A stretch of 15,004 nucleotides of DNA from Polaromonas sp. (GCA_013823505.1 PNMH01000086.1:1-15004); one strand, 5' to 3'. Positions 6,257-14,616 are shown, numbered from the stretch's first letter. Notes: generated by a model not told the origin, from the sequence alone. Translations and numbers: made by a program.

Positions 6257-7783
6257 ATGACGTATCGGGTGGTCTGGTTCAAGCGCGACCTGCGGGTGTG
6301 GGATCACGCGCCGCTGGCCGAGGCCGCGCGCCTGGGGCCGGTGCTGTGCCTCTACGTGCTGGAGCCTGCGCTGTGGCACCAGCCCGATGCCGCGCGGCAG
6401 CACCTCGGCTTCGTGCAGGAGAGTCTGAAAGACCTGCAAGCCGAACTCAAGCGCCTCGGTGGCCGGCTGCAACTCGCGGTGGGTGACGCGGTGGATGTGC
6501 TGGAACGCCTGCATCGGCAAGCCCCGTTTCTCGAACTGTTCTCGCACGAAGAAACTGGCAATGCCGCGAGCTACGAGCGCGACCGCCGCGTCAAACGGTG
6601 GTGTGCTGAACGCGCCGTGCCGTGGCGTGAGTTCCGCCAGTTCGGCGTGGTGCGTGGCCTGCGCGAACGAAAACACTGGGTGCGGCAATGGGAGCAGCTC
6701 ACGCACGCCGAGCAAGTGCCTGCGCCAGCGCTGCAGGTGGCCGAGCTGCCGCGCTTCACCGACCCCTGGCCGAGCGCAGACGAACTGGACCTCGACGCAC
6801 ACGAACCACCCGAGCGACAACGCGGTGGGCGAGCGCGAGGCCTTGAGGTGTTGCAGAGTTTTCTGAACGAGCGCAGCGCGAGCTACCGTGGTGGCATCTC
6901 CTCGCCGCTCTCGGCGCCCAGCGCATGCTCGCGCCTCTCGCCGTATCTCACCTGGGGCTGCCTGAGCCTGCGCGAAGTGGTGCAGGCCACGCGCGCCCGC
7001 CTGGACGACGCAGGCCTGCCGGGCCGCCAGCGCCAAGGGCTGGAAGGCTTCATGAGCCGGCTGCACTGGCACTGCCACTTCATTCAGAAGCTGGAGACCG
7101 AGCCCGCCATCGAACACCACAACATGCACCCCGGCTACCTGGGCCTGCGCGAGCACGATCACAACCCGGCGCATTTGCAGGCCCTCATGGATGGGCGCAC
7201 CGGCTGGCCGCTGGTGGACGCCTGCGTGGCCATGTTGCGCGAGACCGGTTGGATCAATTTCCGCATGCGCGCCATGCTGGTGTCGGTGGCGGCGTACCCG
7301 CTGTGGCTGCACTGGCGCCCCGTGGGTGAGTGGCTGGCGCGCCAGTTCATCGACTACGAGCCCGGCATCCACTGGAGCCAGCTGCAGATGCAGAGTGGAA
7401 CCACCGGCATCAACACCACGCGTGTCTACAACCCGATCAAACAGGCACAAGACCACGACCCGCACGGCCACTTTGTGCGCCGCTGGCTCCCCGCCATGCA
7501 GCGCGTGCCCGACGCGTGGCTGTTCCAGCCCTGGCTCATGCCGCCCGAGCTGCAGGCGCGCTGCGGCGTGGTGGTGGGCGTGGACATTGCGGTGCCGTTG
7601 GTGGAGCTGGAGGTGGCAACGCGCGCGGCCAAGGAGCGCGTGTACGCCCTGCGCACCGACCCGACCGTGGCGGCGGTGCAGGCCAGCATCGTCAAGCGCC
7701 ACGGCTCGCGCAACCGCAGCGCGGAGAACCTCTCGAAACCTCGCCGGGTGGACGCGCCGGCGCAAGCCACCCTGGATTTCTGA
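6257..7783 (+). CDS. Photolyase/cryptochrome-family FAD protein, non-canonical subgroup
   Basis: A 508-residue flavoprotein. Residues 1-160 are the Rossmann-like photolyase N-domain, starting VVWFKRDLRVWDHAPL. Residues 195-420 are the helical FAD domain with SRLSPYLTWGCLSLREV (225-241), NPAHLQALMDGRTGWPLVD (303-321), GWINFRMRAM (331-340) and NTTRVYNPIKQ (386-396). Compared from memory with E. coli PhrB, several residues differ. The CPD-contacting Glu274 is Arg268 (Trp277 is kept as W271). Distal triad Trp306 is H300, while W359 is kept as W353. The NNGGW segment near flavin N5 is replaced by YEPGIHW (367-373). It may therefore be a cryptochrome-like photoreceptor or a photolyase of different specificity rather than a standard class I CPD photolyase. 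No clear Shine-Dalgarno; the start is fixed by homology at VVWFKRDLR. It overlaps the following phosphatase gene by one base. Confidence 0.9.
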   Translation: MTYRVVWFKRDLRVWDHAPLAEAARLGPVLCLYVLEPALWHQPDAARQHLGFVQESLKDLQAELKRLGGRLQLAVGDAVDVLERLHRQAPFLELFSHEETGNAASYERDRRVKRWCAERAVPWREFRQFGVVRGLRERKHWVRQWEQLTHAEQVPAPALQVAELPRFTDPWPSADELDLDAHEPPERQRGGRARGLEVLQSFLNERSASYRGGISSPLSAPSACSRLSPYLTWGCLSLREVVQATRARLDDAGLPGRQRQGLEGFMSRLHWHCHFIQKLETEPAIEHHNMHPGYLGLREHDHNPAHLQALMDGRTGWPLVDACVAMLRETGWINFRMRAMLVSVAAYPLWLHWRPVGEWLARQFIDYEPGIHWSQLQMQSGTTGINTTRVYNPIKQAQDHDPHGHFVRRWLPAMQRVPDAWLFQPWLMPPELQARCGVVVGVDIAVPLVELEVATRAAKERVYALRTDPTVAAVQASIVKRHGSRNRSAENLSKPRRVDAPAQATLDF

Positions 7784-8271
7784 TGACGACCAAGCCCACC
7801 ACCCCGCGCCGCATCCTGCTGGTGTGCATCGGCAACCGCGTGCGCAGTCCGCTCGCCCAGGGCTTCCTGCGCGCCGAGCTTGACTCGGCCGGGCTGAACC
7901 ATGTGCTGGTGGACTCGGCCGGGACCAACGTGTGGCCGGGTGGCGAAGCCCCGGAGCGGGAAGCCATCTTTGAGGCGGCGCGCGCGGGCATCCCCATCGA
8001 GCACCTGCGTTCGCGGGAGCTCACCGCCAGCGATTTCGACAGCCACGACCAGGTGCTCGCGATGGACTGGGACAGCCACGCTCTGGCCGAAGCCATGGCG
8101 CCCGTCGAACATCGCCACAAGATCGGCCACCTGGCCCACTTTGCCCGGCGCGAGAAGGTCACCACCATCCCCGACCCGTCTGCCGCCGGCTACGACCGCA
8201 CCCTGGCCTGCATTCAGGACGCCTGCGAAGGCTGGGTGGTGAACCACCTCGTGCGCCGACCCACGCGTTGA
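7783..8271 (+). CDS. Low-molecular-weight protein-tyrosine phosphatase family protein
   Basis: A 162-residue cytosolic phosphatase of the LMW-PTP/ArsC fold. The P-loop C-X5-R-S is CIGNRVRS (C15 nucleophile, R21, S22), the DSAG block is at 44-47, and the general-acid motif DP is D131-P132 in IPDPSAAGYD. All catalytic residues are therefore present. The usual second P-loop cysteine (NICRS in most members) is replaced by Val20. Its ATG shares one base with the stop codon of the photolyase-family gene (TGATG), which implies translational coupling. That overlap, together with the family-typical N-terminus RRILLVCIGN, fixes the start inside a longer open frame. Substrate is unknown (protein phosphotyrosine, phosphoarginine or a small phosphoester). 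No terminator is seen after the stop. Confidence 0.9.
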   Translation: MTTKPTTPRRILLVCIGNRVRSPLAQGFLRAELDSAGLNHVLVDSAGTNVWPGGEAPEREAIFEAARAGIPIEHLRSRELTASDFDSHDQVLAMDWDSHALAEAMAPVEHRHKIGHLAHFARREKVTTIPDPSAAGYDRTLACIQDACEGWVVNHLVRRPTR

Positions 8272-8320
8272 TCAATGCTTTCGTTCGTGACACCGCTTCA
8301 AGAGCACGGGGAGTTTCTGT

Positions 8321-8578
8321 CTGAACCGCAACCACCACCGGGTGGTGATGAACGCAGTGCGCGGCGCCTTGATGGCCGTGAGCGAGTGCGCTTGTGGCTT
8401 GGGCAAGTTTTCCGCCTGCACCGTTGCGACCGCTGCGGTTTCGATGCTCTTCTGTCTGCCTCCGCAAGTCCAGATCAGCGCCGACGCTGCGGCCCCGGTC
8501 CCGCAGCGTCCCACGGTGCTCAACGCGGCCAACGGTGTGTCGCTGGTCAACATCACCACGCCCAGCACGGCCGGCTTG
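8321..8578 (+). pseudogene. Truncated 5' end of a TpsA (FHA/CdiA-like) exoprotein gene
   Basis: The frame reads NRNHHRVVMNAVRGALMAV and then a hydrophobic stretch (TVATAAVSMLFCLPP). This is the extended signal-peptide region (ESPR) of large two-partner-secretion exoproteins. It is followed by QRPTVLNAANGVSLVNITTP, which is the first conserved block of the secreted hemagglutination-activity domain. Recognisable similarity stops around residue 86 (about 8578), where the next conserved block should begin; the frame then continues with unrelated sequence. At the position of the expected Met is CTG (8321-8323), preceded by GGGGAG at 8308-8313, a good Shine-Dalgarno at 7-nt spacing. The start has therefore either decayed or is a rare CTG start. 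An in-frame stop at 8288 rules out a longer N-terminus. The thousands of bases encoding the passenger are missing, so this is a remnant, probably left by a deletion or insertion. Confidence 0.8.
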
Positions 8579-8596
8579 GGTGGCGCGCGACCACGT

Positions 8597-8809
8597 TCAG
8601 GCCGCGAGACGGTCCCGCAAAGCCCGGGCTCCCTCGGCCCGCTGCGGGCAAGTCACCAGCTCGACGTGTGCTTGCGCCAGGCTGGCGATGCGAAAGGGAC
8701 ATTCGTCCGCCCACAGCTCAGGATGTCGCCCCAGTTCGGGCACACAGCTGTGGAACATCAGCCCTTCGCGCGTACCGCGGAGTGCCCCGAAGATCATGTA
8801 GGTGAACAT
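8597..8809 (-). CDS. Small hypothetical protein (70 residues)
   Basis: I do not recognise the family. The frame starts MFTYMIFGALRG and ends RALRDRLAA; it has three cysteines (22, 37, 54), two of them in ECPF and TCPQR contexts, and a mixed, soluble-looking composition without signal peptide or membrane helix. Support for coding: a good ribosome-binding site (GAAAGGGGC, about 6 nt before the ATG on the minus strand), and a composition that looks like a folded protein rather than the Arg/Ala/Pro-rich shadows found elsewhere. It stops 18 bp from the end of the recognisable exoprotein fragment, converging on it, so it probably arrived with, or marks, the rearrangement that destroyed that gene. 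A 7-bp hairpin lies about 50 bp upstream in its leader. Confidence 0.55.
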   Translation of the reverse strand: MFTYMIFGALRGTREGLMFHSCVPELGRHPELWADECPFRIASLAQAHVELVTCPQRAEGARALRDRLAA

Positions 8810-8858
8810 GCAAAGCCCCTTTCAATGGGTCATGCGAGATCGTTGCCACCGCTTCGGT

Positions 8859-8879
8859 ATCGGGGCTCTGCACCCCGAT
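8859..8879. repeat. Inverted repeat ATCGGGG / CCCCGAT, 7-nt loop
   Basis: Perfect 7-base arms around CTCTGCA, about 50 bp upstream of the ATG of the 70-residue minus-strand gene. It could be a leader hairpin or an operator for that gene. There is no adjacent T-run, so it is not an intrinsic terminator. Confidence 0.4.
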
Positions 8880-9125
8880 GCGCCGACGAACCAGGGCCGT
8901 CATCCATGACCTGAAGCCCATGCTGGCACAGTGGTGTGACAGGGGGAATGCCGTTCCGTCCACGCGTCGCGCACGCCGTGAGATTCTTCTCGGGAATGCC
9001 AAGTGGGCAGGTCAAACTCATTTGTCGGACCTGATGTGTTCAAGTTCACGCCAGGGCCAAACGAGGGGCTGTCCTGCTGAGGGCGCGAACAAGCGGCTTG
9101 CGCTGCATCCGAGACCCTGTCGGCA

Positions 9126-9141
9126 ACGGTCCTGCGACCGT
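9126..9141 (-). terminator. Hairpin after allophanate hydrolase, possible factor-dependent terminator
   Basis: On the minus strand ACGGTC-GCAG-GACCGT forms a perfect 6-bp stem beginning 10 bases after the allophanate hydrolase stop codon. No U-tract follows (TGCCGACAGGG), so it is not a classical intrinsic terminator. It may protect the operon's 3' end or assist Rho-dependent termination. Confidence 0.3.
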
Positions 9142-9150
9142 GCACAAGCC

Positions 9151-10989
9151 TCAGCGTGGCGCGCCCGCTGCCAGCCAGGCCCGCCAGCCGCCGAAGTGGG
9201 TGATGTTGGTGGCGCCCGCGATGCCGATGCCTTCGCAGATGAAGCCGGGCACCTCGCTGCCGTCGGCCAACTTCACCTTGCCGATGCCCAGCGGCGCCGG
9301 GATCCCGGCAACGAAGCTGCCGAAGTGCGCGGCGGGCACTTCCCACACCTCCAGCGCAATGGCCGAGCCGCCTTCGGCCACGCGCACCATGCCGGGCCGC
9401 TGCACCGGGCCACCCGCCAGGGCGTGCAGTTGGTAGTCGGGCGCGGACTGCGGGCTGCCGATGAGGCGCGCGCCGCGTGAGGTGAGCTGGTGGTTGAGCG
9501 GCAGGCCAGAGAGGTGCGCGCCGCACACCGCCACACGCACGGTGCCGCTACCGGCCGCACCCACTTCGCCAGAGGGCAGGCCGGTGCAGGGCGGTGTGCT
9601 GGCCAGTGGCGCGGGCGTGGCACCGAGTGTGGCGGTGTCGGCGCGGTGAAAGCGGTCGGCCAGGCGCAGCAGCGCGATGTCCTTGAACGCGGGCGCAGCC
9701 AGCGTCACGCCCCAGGGCAGGCACTGCGCCGCGCCGCCGGGCAGAAAGCCGGAGGGCACGGCCACCGCGCTGTAGTCCAGCAGGTTCATGAAGTTGGTGT
9801 AGCGGCCCAGGTTGGAGTTGAGCTGGATCGGGTCGGCCTGCATGGCGTCGATGCGGTAGATGGTGCCGGCGGTGGGCGTGAGCAGGCAGTCGATGTCGGA
9901 CCACACGGCGTCGCACACGCGCTTGAGCGCTTTCAGCCGGTAGCTCGCGGCAAAAGCTTGTGCGCCGGTCACGCTGCGGCCGCCTTCGATGATGGTGCGC
10001 ACCGGCGGAAACACCGCCTCGGGCTGCGCGTTGATGAACTCCTGGATGGCCACATAACGCTCGGCCACCCATGGGCCGTCGTAGAGCAGGCGCGCGGCTT
10101 CGAGGAACGGTGTGAGGTCCACTTCGACGGGCGTACCGCCCAGCGCCTTGAGGCGCTCCGCCGAGGTGGCAAAGAGCTGCGCGGCCGCGTCGTTGCCGAA
10201 GAACTCCAGGTCTTGCGCGCGCGGCACCCCAAAGCGGAACGGGCCGGCTGAAAAATCCACACCGAAAGGCTGGGCCGGTCGGCTGTAGGCATCGGCTGCG
10301 TCAAACGCGGCTGCCGCGCCCAGCACAGCCTGCACGTCGCCGGCGGTCAGCGCAAAGATGCTCACCGTGTCCAGCGAACGGCAGGCCGGCACCATGCCCG
10401 TGCCCGAGAGCAGGCCCAGCGTGGGCTTGAGGCCCACCAGGTTGTTGAACGAAGCCGGCACACGGCCCGAGCCGGCGGTGTCGGTGCCCAGCGAAAACGT
10501 CGCATATCCCTTGGCCACCGACACGGCCGAGCCCGAGCTGGAGCCGCCCGAGATGAAGTCGGGGTCGAACGCGTTCTGGCAAGCGCCGTAGGGAGAGCGG
10601 GTGCCGTTGAGGCCGGTGGCGAACTGGTCGAGGTTGGCCTTGCCCACCGGCACTGCGCCGGCGGCCAGGAGCTGCTGGATGAGGAAGGCGTGTTCGCTGG
10701 GTGTGTAGGCGAATTCGGGGCAACCGGCGGTGGTCGGAATGCCGGCGAGGTCGATGTTGTCCTTGATCACGAAGGGCACGCCAAACAGCGGGAGGCTGGC
10801 CGGGTCCACGCCGTCGAGCCGGTCCACCAAGGGCGTCACCTCGGCGTCGGTCAGCACATGGATGAAGGCGTGGTGCGTGTCGGCGCGGCAGCGCGCCAGC
10901 GACTCGGCCACCACCGCGCGAACGGTGGTGCCGCTGCGGTAGGCGGCTTGCAGGCTGGCGAGGTCGAAAGACAGGTGGCTCAGTGACAT
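9151..10989 (-). CDS. atzF: Allophanate hydrolase
   Basis: A 612-residue cytosolic enzyme that hydrolyses allophanate (urea-1-carboxylate), finally giving two ammonia and two CO2. Residues 1-450 are an amidase-signature domain with the Ser-cisSer-Lys triad: K76 in VIKDNIDLAG, cis-Ser S150 in ISGGSSSGSAV and nucleophile S174 in GTDTAGSGR. Residues about 483-612, beginning VRVAVCGAHLSGLPLN and containing SRGARLIG, are the C-terminal domain characteristic of AtzF/DUR1,2 allophanate hydrolases, absent from ordinary amidases, which handles the second step on the N-carboxycarbamate intermediate. The ATG at 10989 is chosen because CGGAG lies about 8 nt upstream and the protein then begins with the usual short helix (MSLSHLSFDLASLQ); the frame is open 31 codons further. 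It lies 26 bp after the carboxylase stop on the same strand and is the last gene of the operon. Confidence 0.96.
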   Translation of the reverse strand: MSLSHLSFDLASLQAAYRSGTTVRAVVAESLARCRADTHHAFIHVLTDAEVTPLVDRLDGVDPASLPLFGVPFVIKDNIDLAGIPTTAGCPEFAYTPSEHAFLIQQLLAAGAVPVGKANLDQFATGLNGTRSPYGACQNAFDPDFISGGSSSGSAVSVAKGYATFSLGTDTAGSGRVPASFNNLVGLKPTLGLLSGTGMVPACRSLDTVSIFALTAGDVQAVLGAAAAFDAADAYSRPAQPFGVDFSAGPFRFGVPRAQDLEFFGNDAAAQLFATSAERLKALGGTPVEVDLTPFLEAARLLYDGPWVAERYVAIQEFINAQPEAVFPPVRTIIEGGRSVTGAQAFAASYRLKALKRVCDAVWSDIDCLLTPTAGTIYRIDAMQADPIQLNSNLGRYTNFMNLLDYSAVAVPSGFLPGGAAQCLPWGVTLAAPAFKDIALLRLADRFHRADTATLGATPAPLASTPPCTGLPSGEVGAAGSGTVRVAVCGAHLSGLPLNHQLTSRGARLIGSPQSAPDYQLHALAGGPVQRPGMVRVAEGGSAIALEVWEVPAAHFGSFVAGIPAPLGIGKVKLADGSEVPGFICEGIGIAGATNITHFGGWRAWLAAGAPR

Positions 10990-11015
10990 GGAAACACTCC
11001 GTTGTTGTTCTGGAC

Positions 11016-14000
11016 TCAGAAGACTTCGTCGATCAGCACCAGCACGTTCTGCCCGGCCGACACCGCACCACCCTGGGCGCACATGAGGCTGTGCACCGTG
11101 GCGTTGGACGGTGCAAGCAAGTTGAATTCCATCTTCATGGACTCGATCACCAGCAGCACGTCACCGGCCTGCACCTGCTGGCCCACGCTCACCGCCACCT
11201 TCCACACATTGCCCGGCACGCTGGTGGCCAGCACGCGCCCACCTTCGGGCAGGTCCACCTCGTCGGCCACGCCAGCGCTGGCCGCGGCGTCGTCGCTGGT
11301 GAAGTCGTTTTGCCCGGCGGCCACCCAGCGTTCGCGCTCGGCTTCAAACGCGGCCTGTTGAGTGGCCTTGAAGGCGCCGATGCTCGCGGCGTTGTCGGCG
11401 AGGAAGCGCCGGTAGTCCTTGAGGCTGAAGGTGCCGTCTTCGGTGCGCAGCGCGTAGCCGCCGTGCGGGAAGTTCGCGCGGATGGTTTTGAGTGCGTCTT
11501 CGCTCACCGGCTCGAAGCGGATCTGGTCGAAGAAGCGCAGCAGCCAGGGCTGTTCGAAGTCGGAGCCTGGCGTGCCGTGGCGCCAGCGGTTCCACATCTG
11601 CAGCGTGCGGCCGACAAACTGGTACCCGCCCGGGCCTTCCATGCCGTAGACGCAGAGGTAGGCGCCGCCGATGCCCACGGCGTTCTCGGGTGTCCAGGTG
11701 CGCGCGGGGTTGTACTTGGTGGTCACCAGGCGGTGGCGCGGGTCCAGCGGCGTGGCCACCGGCGCGCCCAGGTACACGTCGCCCAGGCCGAGCACGAGGT
11801 AACGCGCGTCGAACACGATCTTGAACACGTCCTCGATCGACTCCAGCCCGTTGATGCGGCGGATGAACTCGATGTTGCTCGGGCACCAGGGCGCATCGGG
11901 CCGCACCGACTGCATGTATTTCTCGATCGCCAGTTTGGTCTGCGGATCGTCCCAGCTCAGCGGCAGCACCACCGTGCGCGAAGGCACCACCATCTCGTCC
12001 ACCGGCGGCAGCGCGTCGTCCACCGCGCCGATGATCTGCAGCAGTTCGCTGCGCGGCAGCAGGGCTGGGTCAAAGTGCACCTGCAGGGAGCGGATGCCCG
12101 GGGTGAGGTCGATCACGCCCTTGAGTTGTTGGGCTTTCAGCCCGTGCAGCAGGGCCTGCACACGCATGCGCAGTTCGAGGTCCAGCGTGAGCGGACCGAA
12201 CTCGATGAGCACATAGCGGTCGCCGGCCTGGCGGATCACGCGGCGCGGGCGATCGCCTTGCGCAGCACGGTCGTCGAGGATGGGGCTCGCTGGTGAGCCG
12301 GCCTGGCGGTGGAAGCGCACCGTGTCGCCCGGGCGCAGTTGGCCCAGCTTCCACAGCTCATCGTGCAGCACCACCGCCGGGCACACAAAGCCGCCGAGGC
12401 TGGGGCCGTCGGGCCCGAGGATCACCGGCATGTCGCCGGTGAAGTCGATCGCGCCGATGGCGTAGGCGTTGTCGTGAATGTTGGACGGGTGCAGCCCCGC
12501 TTCGCCGCCGTCGGTGCGCGCCCACTGCGGCTTGGGGCCGATGAGGCGCACGCCGGTGCGGCTGCTGTTGTGGTGGATCTTCCAGTCGGTGCCGAAGAAC
12601 ATCGTGATGTCGTCGGGCGTGAAGAAGTCCGGCGCGCCGTGCGGGCCGTAGAGGACGTTGATGTCCCAGTGGTTCGTGTAATCGGGGATCACGACCTCAG
12701 GGGTGGACGCCTGCTGCGCGGCACTCGCCAGGTGCAGCACATCCCCCGTGCGCAGATGCCGCCCGGCGTGTCCGCCGAACTGGCCCAGCGTGAAGGTGCT
12801 GCGGCTGCCCAGGTACAGCGGCACGTCGAGCCCGCCAGCCACCGCCAGTGCCAGGCGCACACCGTGTTCGCAGCGGCCCACCGCCAGCGTGCCGCCCGCG
12901 GGCACCTGGATGGCCTGCCACATCGGTACGGTCTCCCCATTGAGCGTCACCTTGGCGGGCGCACCGGTCACGGCCACCACCGTGGCGGTGTTGAAGCGCA
13001 GCGTGGGTCCGGCCAGCGTGATCTCCAGCGCGGCGGCGTCGGGTGTGTTGCCCACCAGCGCATTGGCCGCGCGGTGAGCGTGCATGTCCATGGGGCCGCT
13101 GGGCGGCACGCCCACGTCCCAGTAACCCTGGCGGCCTGGCCAGTCCTGCACCGAGGTCTGCACACCGGGTTCGATCACATCGATCGTGGCTGGCTGGTAG
13201 GCGAATGTGGAGAGAAAACGCGTGACCTGCCGGCCCTCGCGGAACACCGGGTCGCGCACCACCTGGCGCAGATAGCCCAGGTTGGTCTCGATGCCGGCCA
13301 GGCGCGTGGCGTCCAACGCCTCTTCCATCTTCTTCAGCGCTTCGTCGCGCGTGTCGGCGGTGACGATCAGCTTGGCTAGCATCGGGTCGTACCAAGCGGG
13401 CACCTCGGTGCCGCGCTCCACCCAGCTGTCCACGCGCGCGTCTGCAGGGAACACCACCTCGGTGAGCAGGCCCGCGCTGGGCTGGAAGTTTTTCGCCGGG
13501 TCTTCGGCGTACAGCCGCACCTGAATCGAAGCGCCTTTGGGCGCGGGTTGCAGCGTGTGCAGCGGCGGCAGGTCGCCGGCCGCGAGCTGCAGCATCCACG
13601 CCACCAGGTCCACACCACACACCTGCTCGGTCACGCCGTGTTCCACCTGCAGGCGCGTGTTCACTTCGAGGAAATAGAAAGCACCGGTGGACGCGTCGTA
13701 GACGAACTCCACCGTGCCGGCCGAGCGGTAGTTCACCGCCTGCGCGAGGCGCACGGCGGTGGCGTGCAGCTCGCTGCGCTGGGCATCGCTCAGGCCCGGC
13801 GCGGGGGTTTCTTCAATCACCTTCTGGTTGCGCCGCTGGACCGAGCAGTCGCGCTCGCCCAGCGCAATCACACCACCCAAGCCGTCGCCGAACACCTGCA
13901 CCTCGATATGCCGCGCCTGCTCCACGTATTTCTCGATGAACAGGCCCGCGTCCTTGAAGTTGGCCTGCGCCATACGGCCCACCGAATCGAAGGCGTCGGC

Positions 14001-14528
14001 GAGCTCGCTTGCGTTCCACACCAGTCGCATGCCGATACCGCCACCGCCCGCCGTGCTCTTGAGCATGACCGGAAAGCCCACGCGCGCGGCTTCGCTCTGC
14101 GCCTGCGCCAGGTCCGTCAACAGACCCGAGCCCGGCAGCAGCGGCACGCCGCGCTCCTCCGCCAGATCGCGCGCCGTGTGCTTGAGGCCGAAGGCGCGCA
14201 TTTGCGCGGGCGCGGGGCCGATGAAGGCGATGCCCGCGGCTTCACACGCTTCGGCAAACGCCGGGTTCTCGGAGAGGAAACCGTAGCCGGGGTGGATGGC
14301 CTGCGCGCCGCAGTCCTTGGCAATCTGCAGGATGCGGTCGGCGCGCAAGTAGCTCTCGGCTGCCGGGGCCGCGCCGAGCAGGTAGGCCTCGTCGGCCTCG
14401 CGCACATGGCGGGCCTGCGCGTCGGCTTCGGAGTACACGGCCACGCTTTGCACGCCCAGCGCTTTGAGCGTGCGGATGATGCGGCAGGCGATGGCGCCGC
14501 GGTTGGCAATCAGGACCTTGCTGAACAT
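11016..14528 (-). CDS. uca: Biotin-dependent urea/guanidine carboxylase (probably guanidine carboxylase)
   Basis: A 1170-residue single-chain biotin carboxylase/carboxyltransferase. Residues 1-445 are biotin carboxylase, with glycine-rich loop [11 protein letters not shown] (157-167), [15 protein letters not shown] (226-240) and [12 protein letters not shown] (286-297; E288, N290, R292, E296), plus R338. Residues about 448-745 are the KipA/PxpC-like half of the carboxyltransferase and about 770-985 the KipI/PxpB-like half ([23 protein letters not shown] at 965-975). Residues about 1090-1170 are the biotinyl domain, with biotin Lys1132 in ESMKME. Length and order are normal for urea carboxylases. 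The same family includes guanidine carboxylases, which make carboxyguanidine using ATP and bicarbonate. The guanidine-II riboswitch directly upstream and the DUF1989 neighbour argue for guanidine as the physiological substrate. Start: ATG with AAGG 8 nt upstream, inside the riboswitch expression platform. Confidence 0.95.
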   Translation of the reverse strand: MFSKVLIANRGAIACRIIRTLKALGVQSVAVYSEADAQARHVREADEAYLLGAAPAAESYLRADRILQIAKDCGAQAIHPGYGFLSENPAFAEACEAAGIAFIGPAPAQMRAFGLKHTARDLAEERGVPLLPGSGLLTDLAQAQSEAARVGFPVMLKSTAGGGGIGMRLVWNASELADAFDSVGRMAQANFKDAGLFIEKYVEQARHIEVQVFGDGLGGVIALGERDCSVQRRNQKVIEETPAPGLSDAQRSELHATAVRLAQAVNYRSAGTVEFVYDASTGAFYFLEVNTRLQVEHGVTEQVCGVDLVAWMLQLAAGDLPPLHTLQPAPKGASIQVRLYAEDPAKNFQPSAGLLTEVVFPADARVDSWVERGTEVPAWYDPMLAKLIVTADTRDEALKKMEEALDATRLAGIETNLGYLRQVVRDPVFREGRQVTRFLSTFAYQPATIDVIEPGVQTSVQDWPGRQGYWDVGVPPSGPMDMHAHRAANALVGNTPDAAALEITLAGPTLRFNTATVVAVTGAPAKVTLNGETVPMWQAIQVPAGGTLAVGRCEHGVRLALAVAGGLDVPLYLGSRSTFTLGQFGGHAGRHLRTGDVLHLASAAQQASTPEVVIPDYTNHWDINVLYGPHGAPDFFTPDDITMFFGTDWKIHHNSSRTGVRLIGPKPQWARTDGGEAGLHPSNIHDNAYAIGAIDFTGDMPVILGPDGPSLGGFVCPAVVLHDELWKLGQLRPGDTVRFHRQAGSPASPILDDRAAQGDRPRRVIRQAGDRYVLIEFGPLTLDLELRMRVQALLHGLKAQQLKGVIDLTPGIRSLQVHFDPALLPRSELLQIIGAVDDALPPVDEMVVPSRTVVLPLSWDDPQTKLAIEKYMQSVRPDAPWCPSNIEFIRRINGLESIEDVFKIVFDARYLVLGLGDVYLGAPVATPLDPRHRLVTTKYNPARTWTPENAVGIGGAYLCVYGMEGPGGYQFVGRTLQMWNRWRHGTPGSDFEQPWLLRFFDQIRFEPVSEDALKTIRANFPHGGYALRTEDGTFSLKDYRRFLADNAASIGAFKATQQAAFEAERERWVAAGQNDFTSDDAAASAGVADEVDLPEGGRVLATSVPGNVWKVAVSVGQQVQAGDVLLVIESMKMEFNLLAPSNATVHSLMCAQGGAVSAGQNVLVLIDEVF

Positions 14529-14552
14529 GGATGGAACCTTGGATCGAAGAGG

Positions 14553-14599
14553 GCAGGCCGTCCTGCGAAGGGGTCACGCGGCAGCGGGTCGTCCCGCTG
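14553..14599 (-). promoter_or_regulatory. Guanidine-II (mini-ykkC) riboswitch upstream of the carboxylase
   Basis: On the minus strand two tandem hairpins are exact. P1 is CAGCGGG-ACGA-CCCGCTG (14599-14582), a 7-bp stem. After a 15-nt linker, P2 is GCAGG-ACGG-CCTGC (14566-14553), a 5-bp stem. Both loops match ACGR, and the closing pairs are G-C, the defining pattern of the mini-ykkC/guanidine-II class, in which the two loops dimerise and each binds one guanidinium. The Shine-Dalgarno AAGG (14540-14537) lies 12 nt after P2 and the carboxylase ATG 24 nt after it. No terminator stem or U-run follows, so control is probably translational. The linker contains CCTT (14571-14568), complementary to AAGG, a possible ligand-free block. 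Known members of this class turn expression on with guanidine. Confidence 0.88.
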
Positions 14600-14616
14600 G
14601 GCGTATCGGCAAAGGT

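Larger units (their letters stand above)
8810..9150. other. 341-bp stretch without a supportable gene
   Basis: Short open frames exist here on both strands, but none shows a ribosome-binding site with a recognisable protein. On the minus strand the stretch is the upstream region of the 70-residue gene and the downstream region of allophanate hydrolase. It holds an inverted repeat ATCGGGG-ctctgca-CCCCGAT at 8859-8879 and a second hairpin at 9126-9141. No insertion-sequence ends, tRNA or direct repeat could be identified. It may be decayed coding sequence belonging to the same rearranged patch as the exoprotein remnant. Confidence 0.5.

Noticed and set aside
5858..7765. A 635-codon minus-strand frame antisense to the photolyase-family gene
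   Set aside because: Shadow ORF. It would also have to read across the strong terminator at 6156-6185.
8332..8346. CACCACC-G-GGTGGTG palindrome after the phosphatase, considered as a terminator
   Set aside because: No T-run, a one-base loop, and it lies within the ESPR-coding segment (HHRVV), which explains it.
8579..8914. In-frame continuation of the exoprotein fragment to 8914
   Set aside because: After about 8578 the translation loses all resemblance to TPS domains and runs antisense to the better-supported 70-residue gene.
8830..9526. Short minus-strand frames in the gene-poor stretch and running into atzF
   Set aside because: No recognisable domain or ribosome-binding site, and the overlap with atzF is in a shadow frame.
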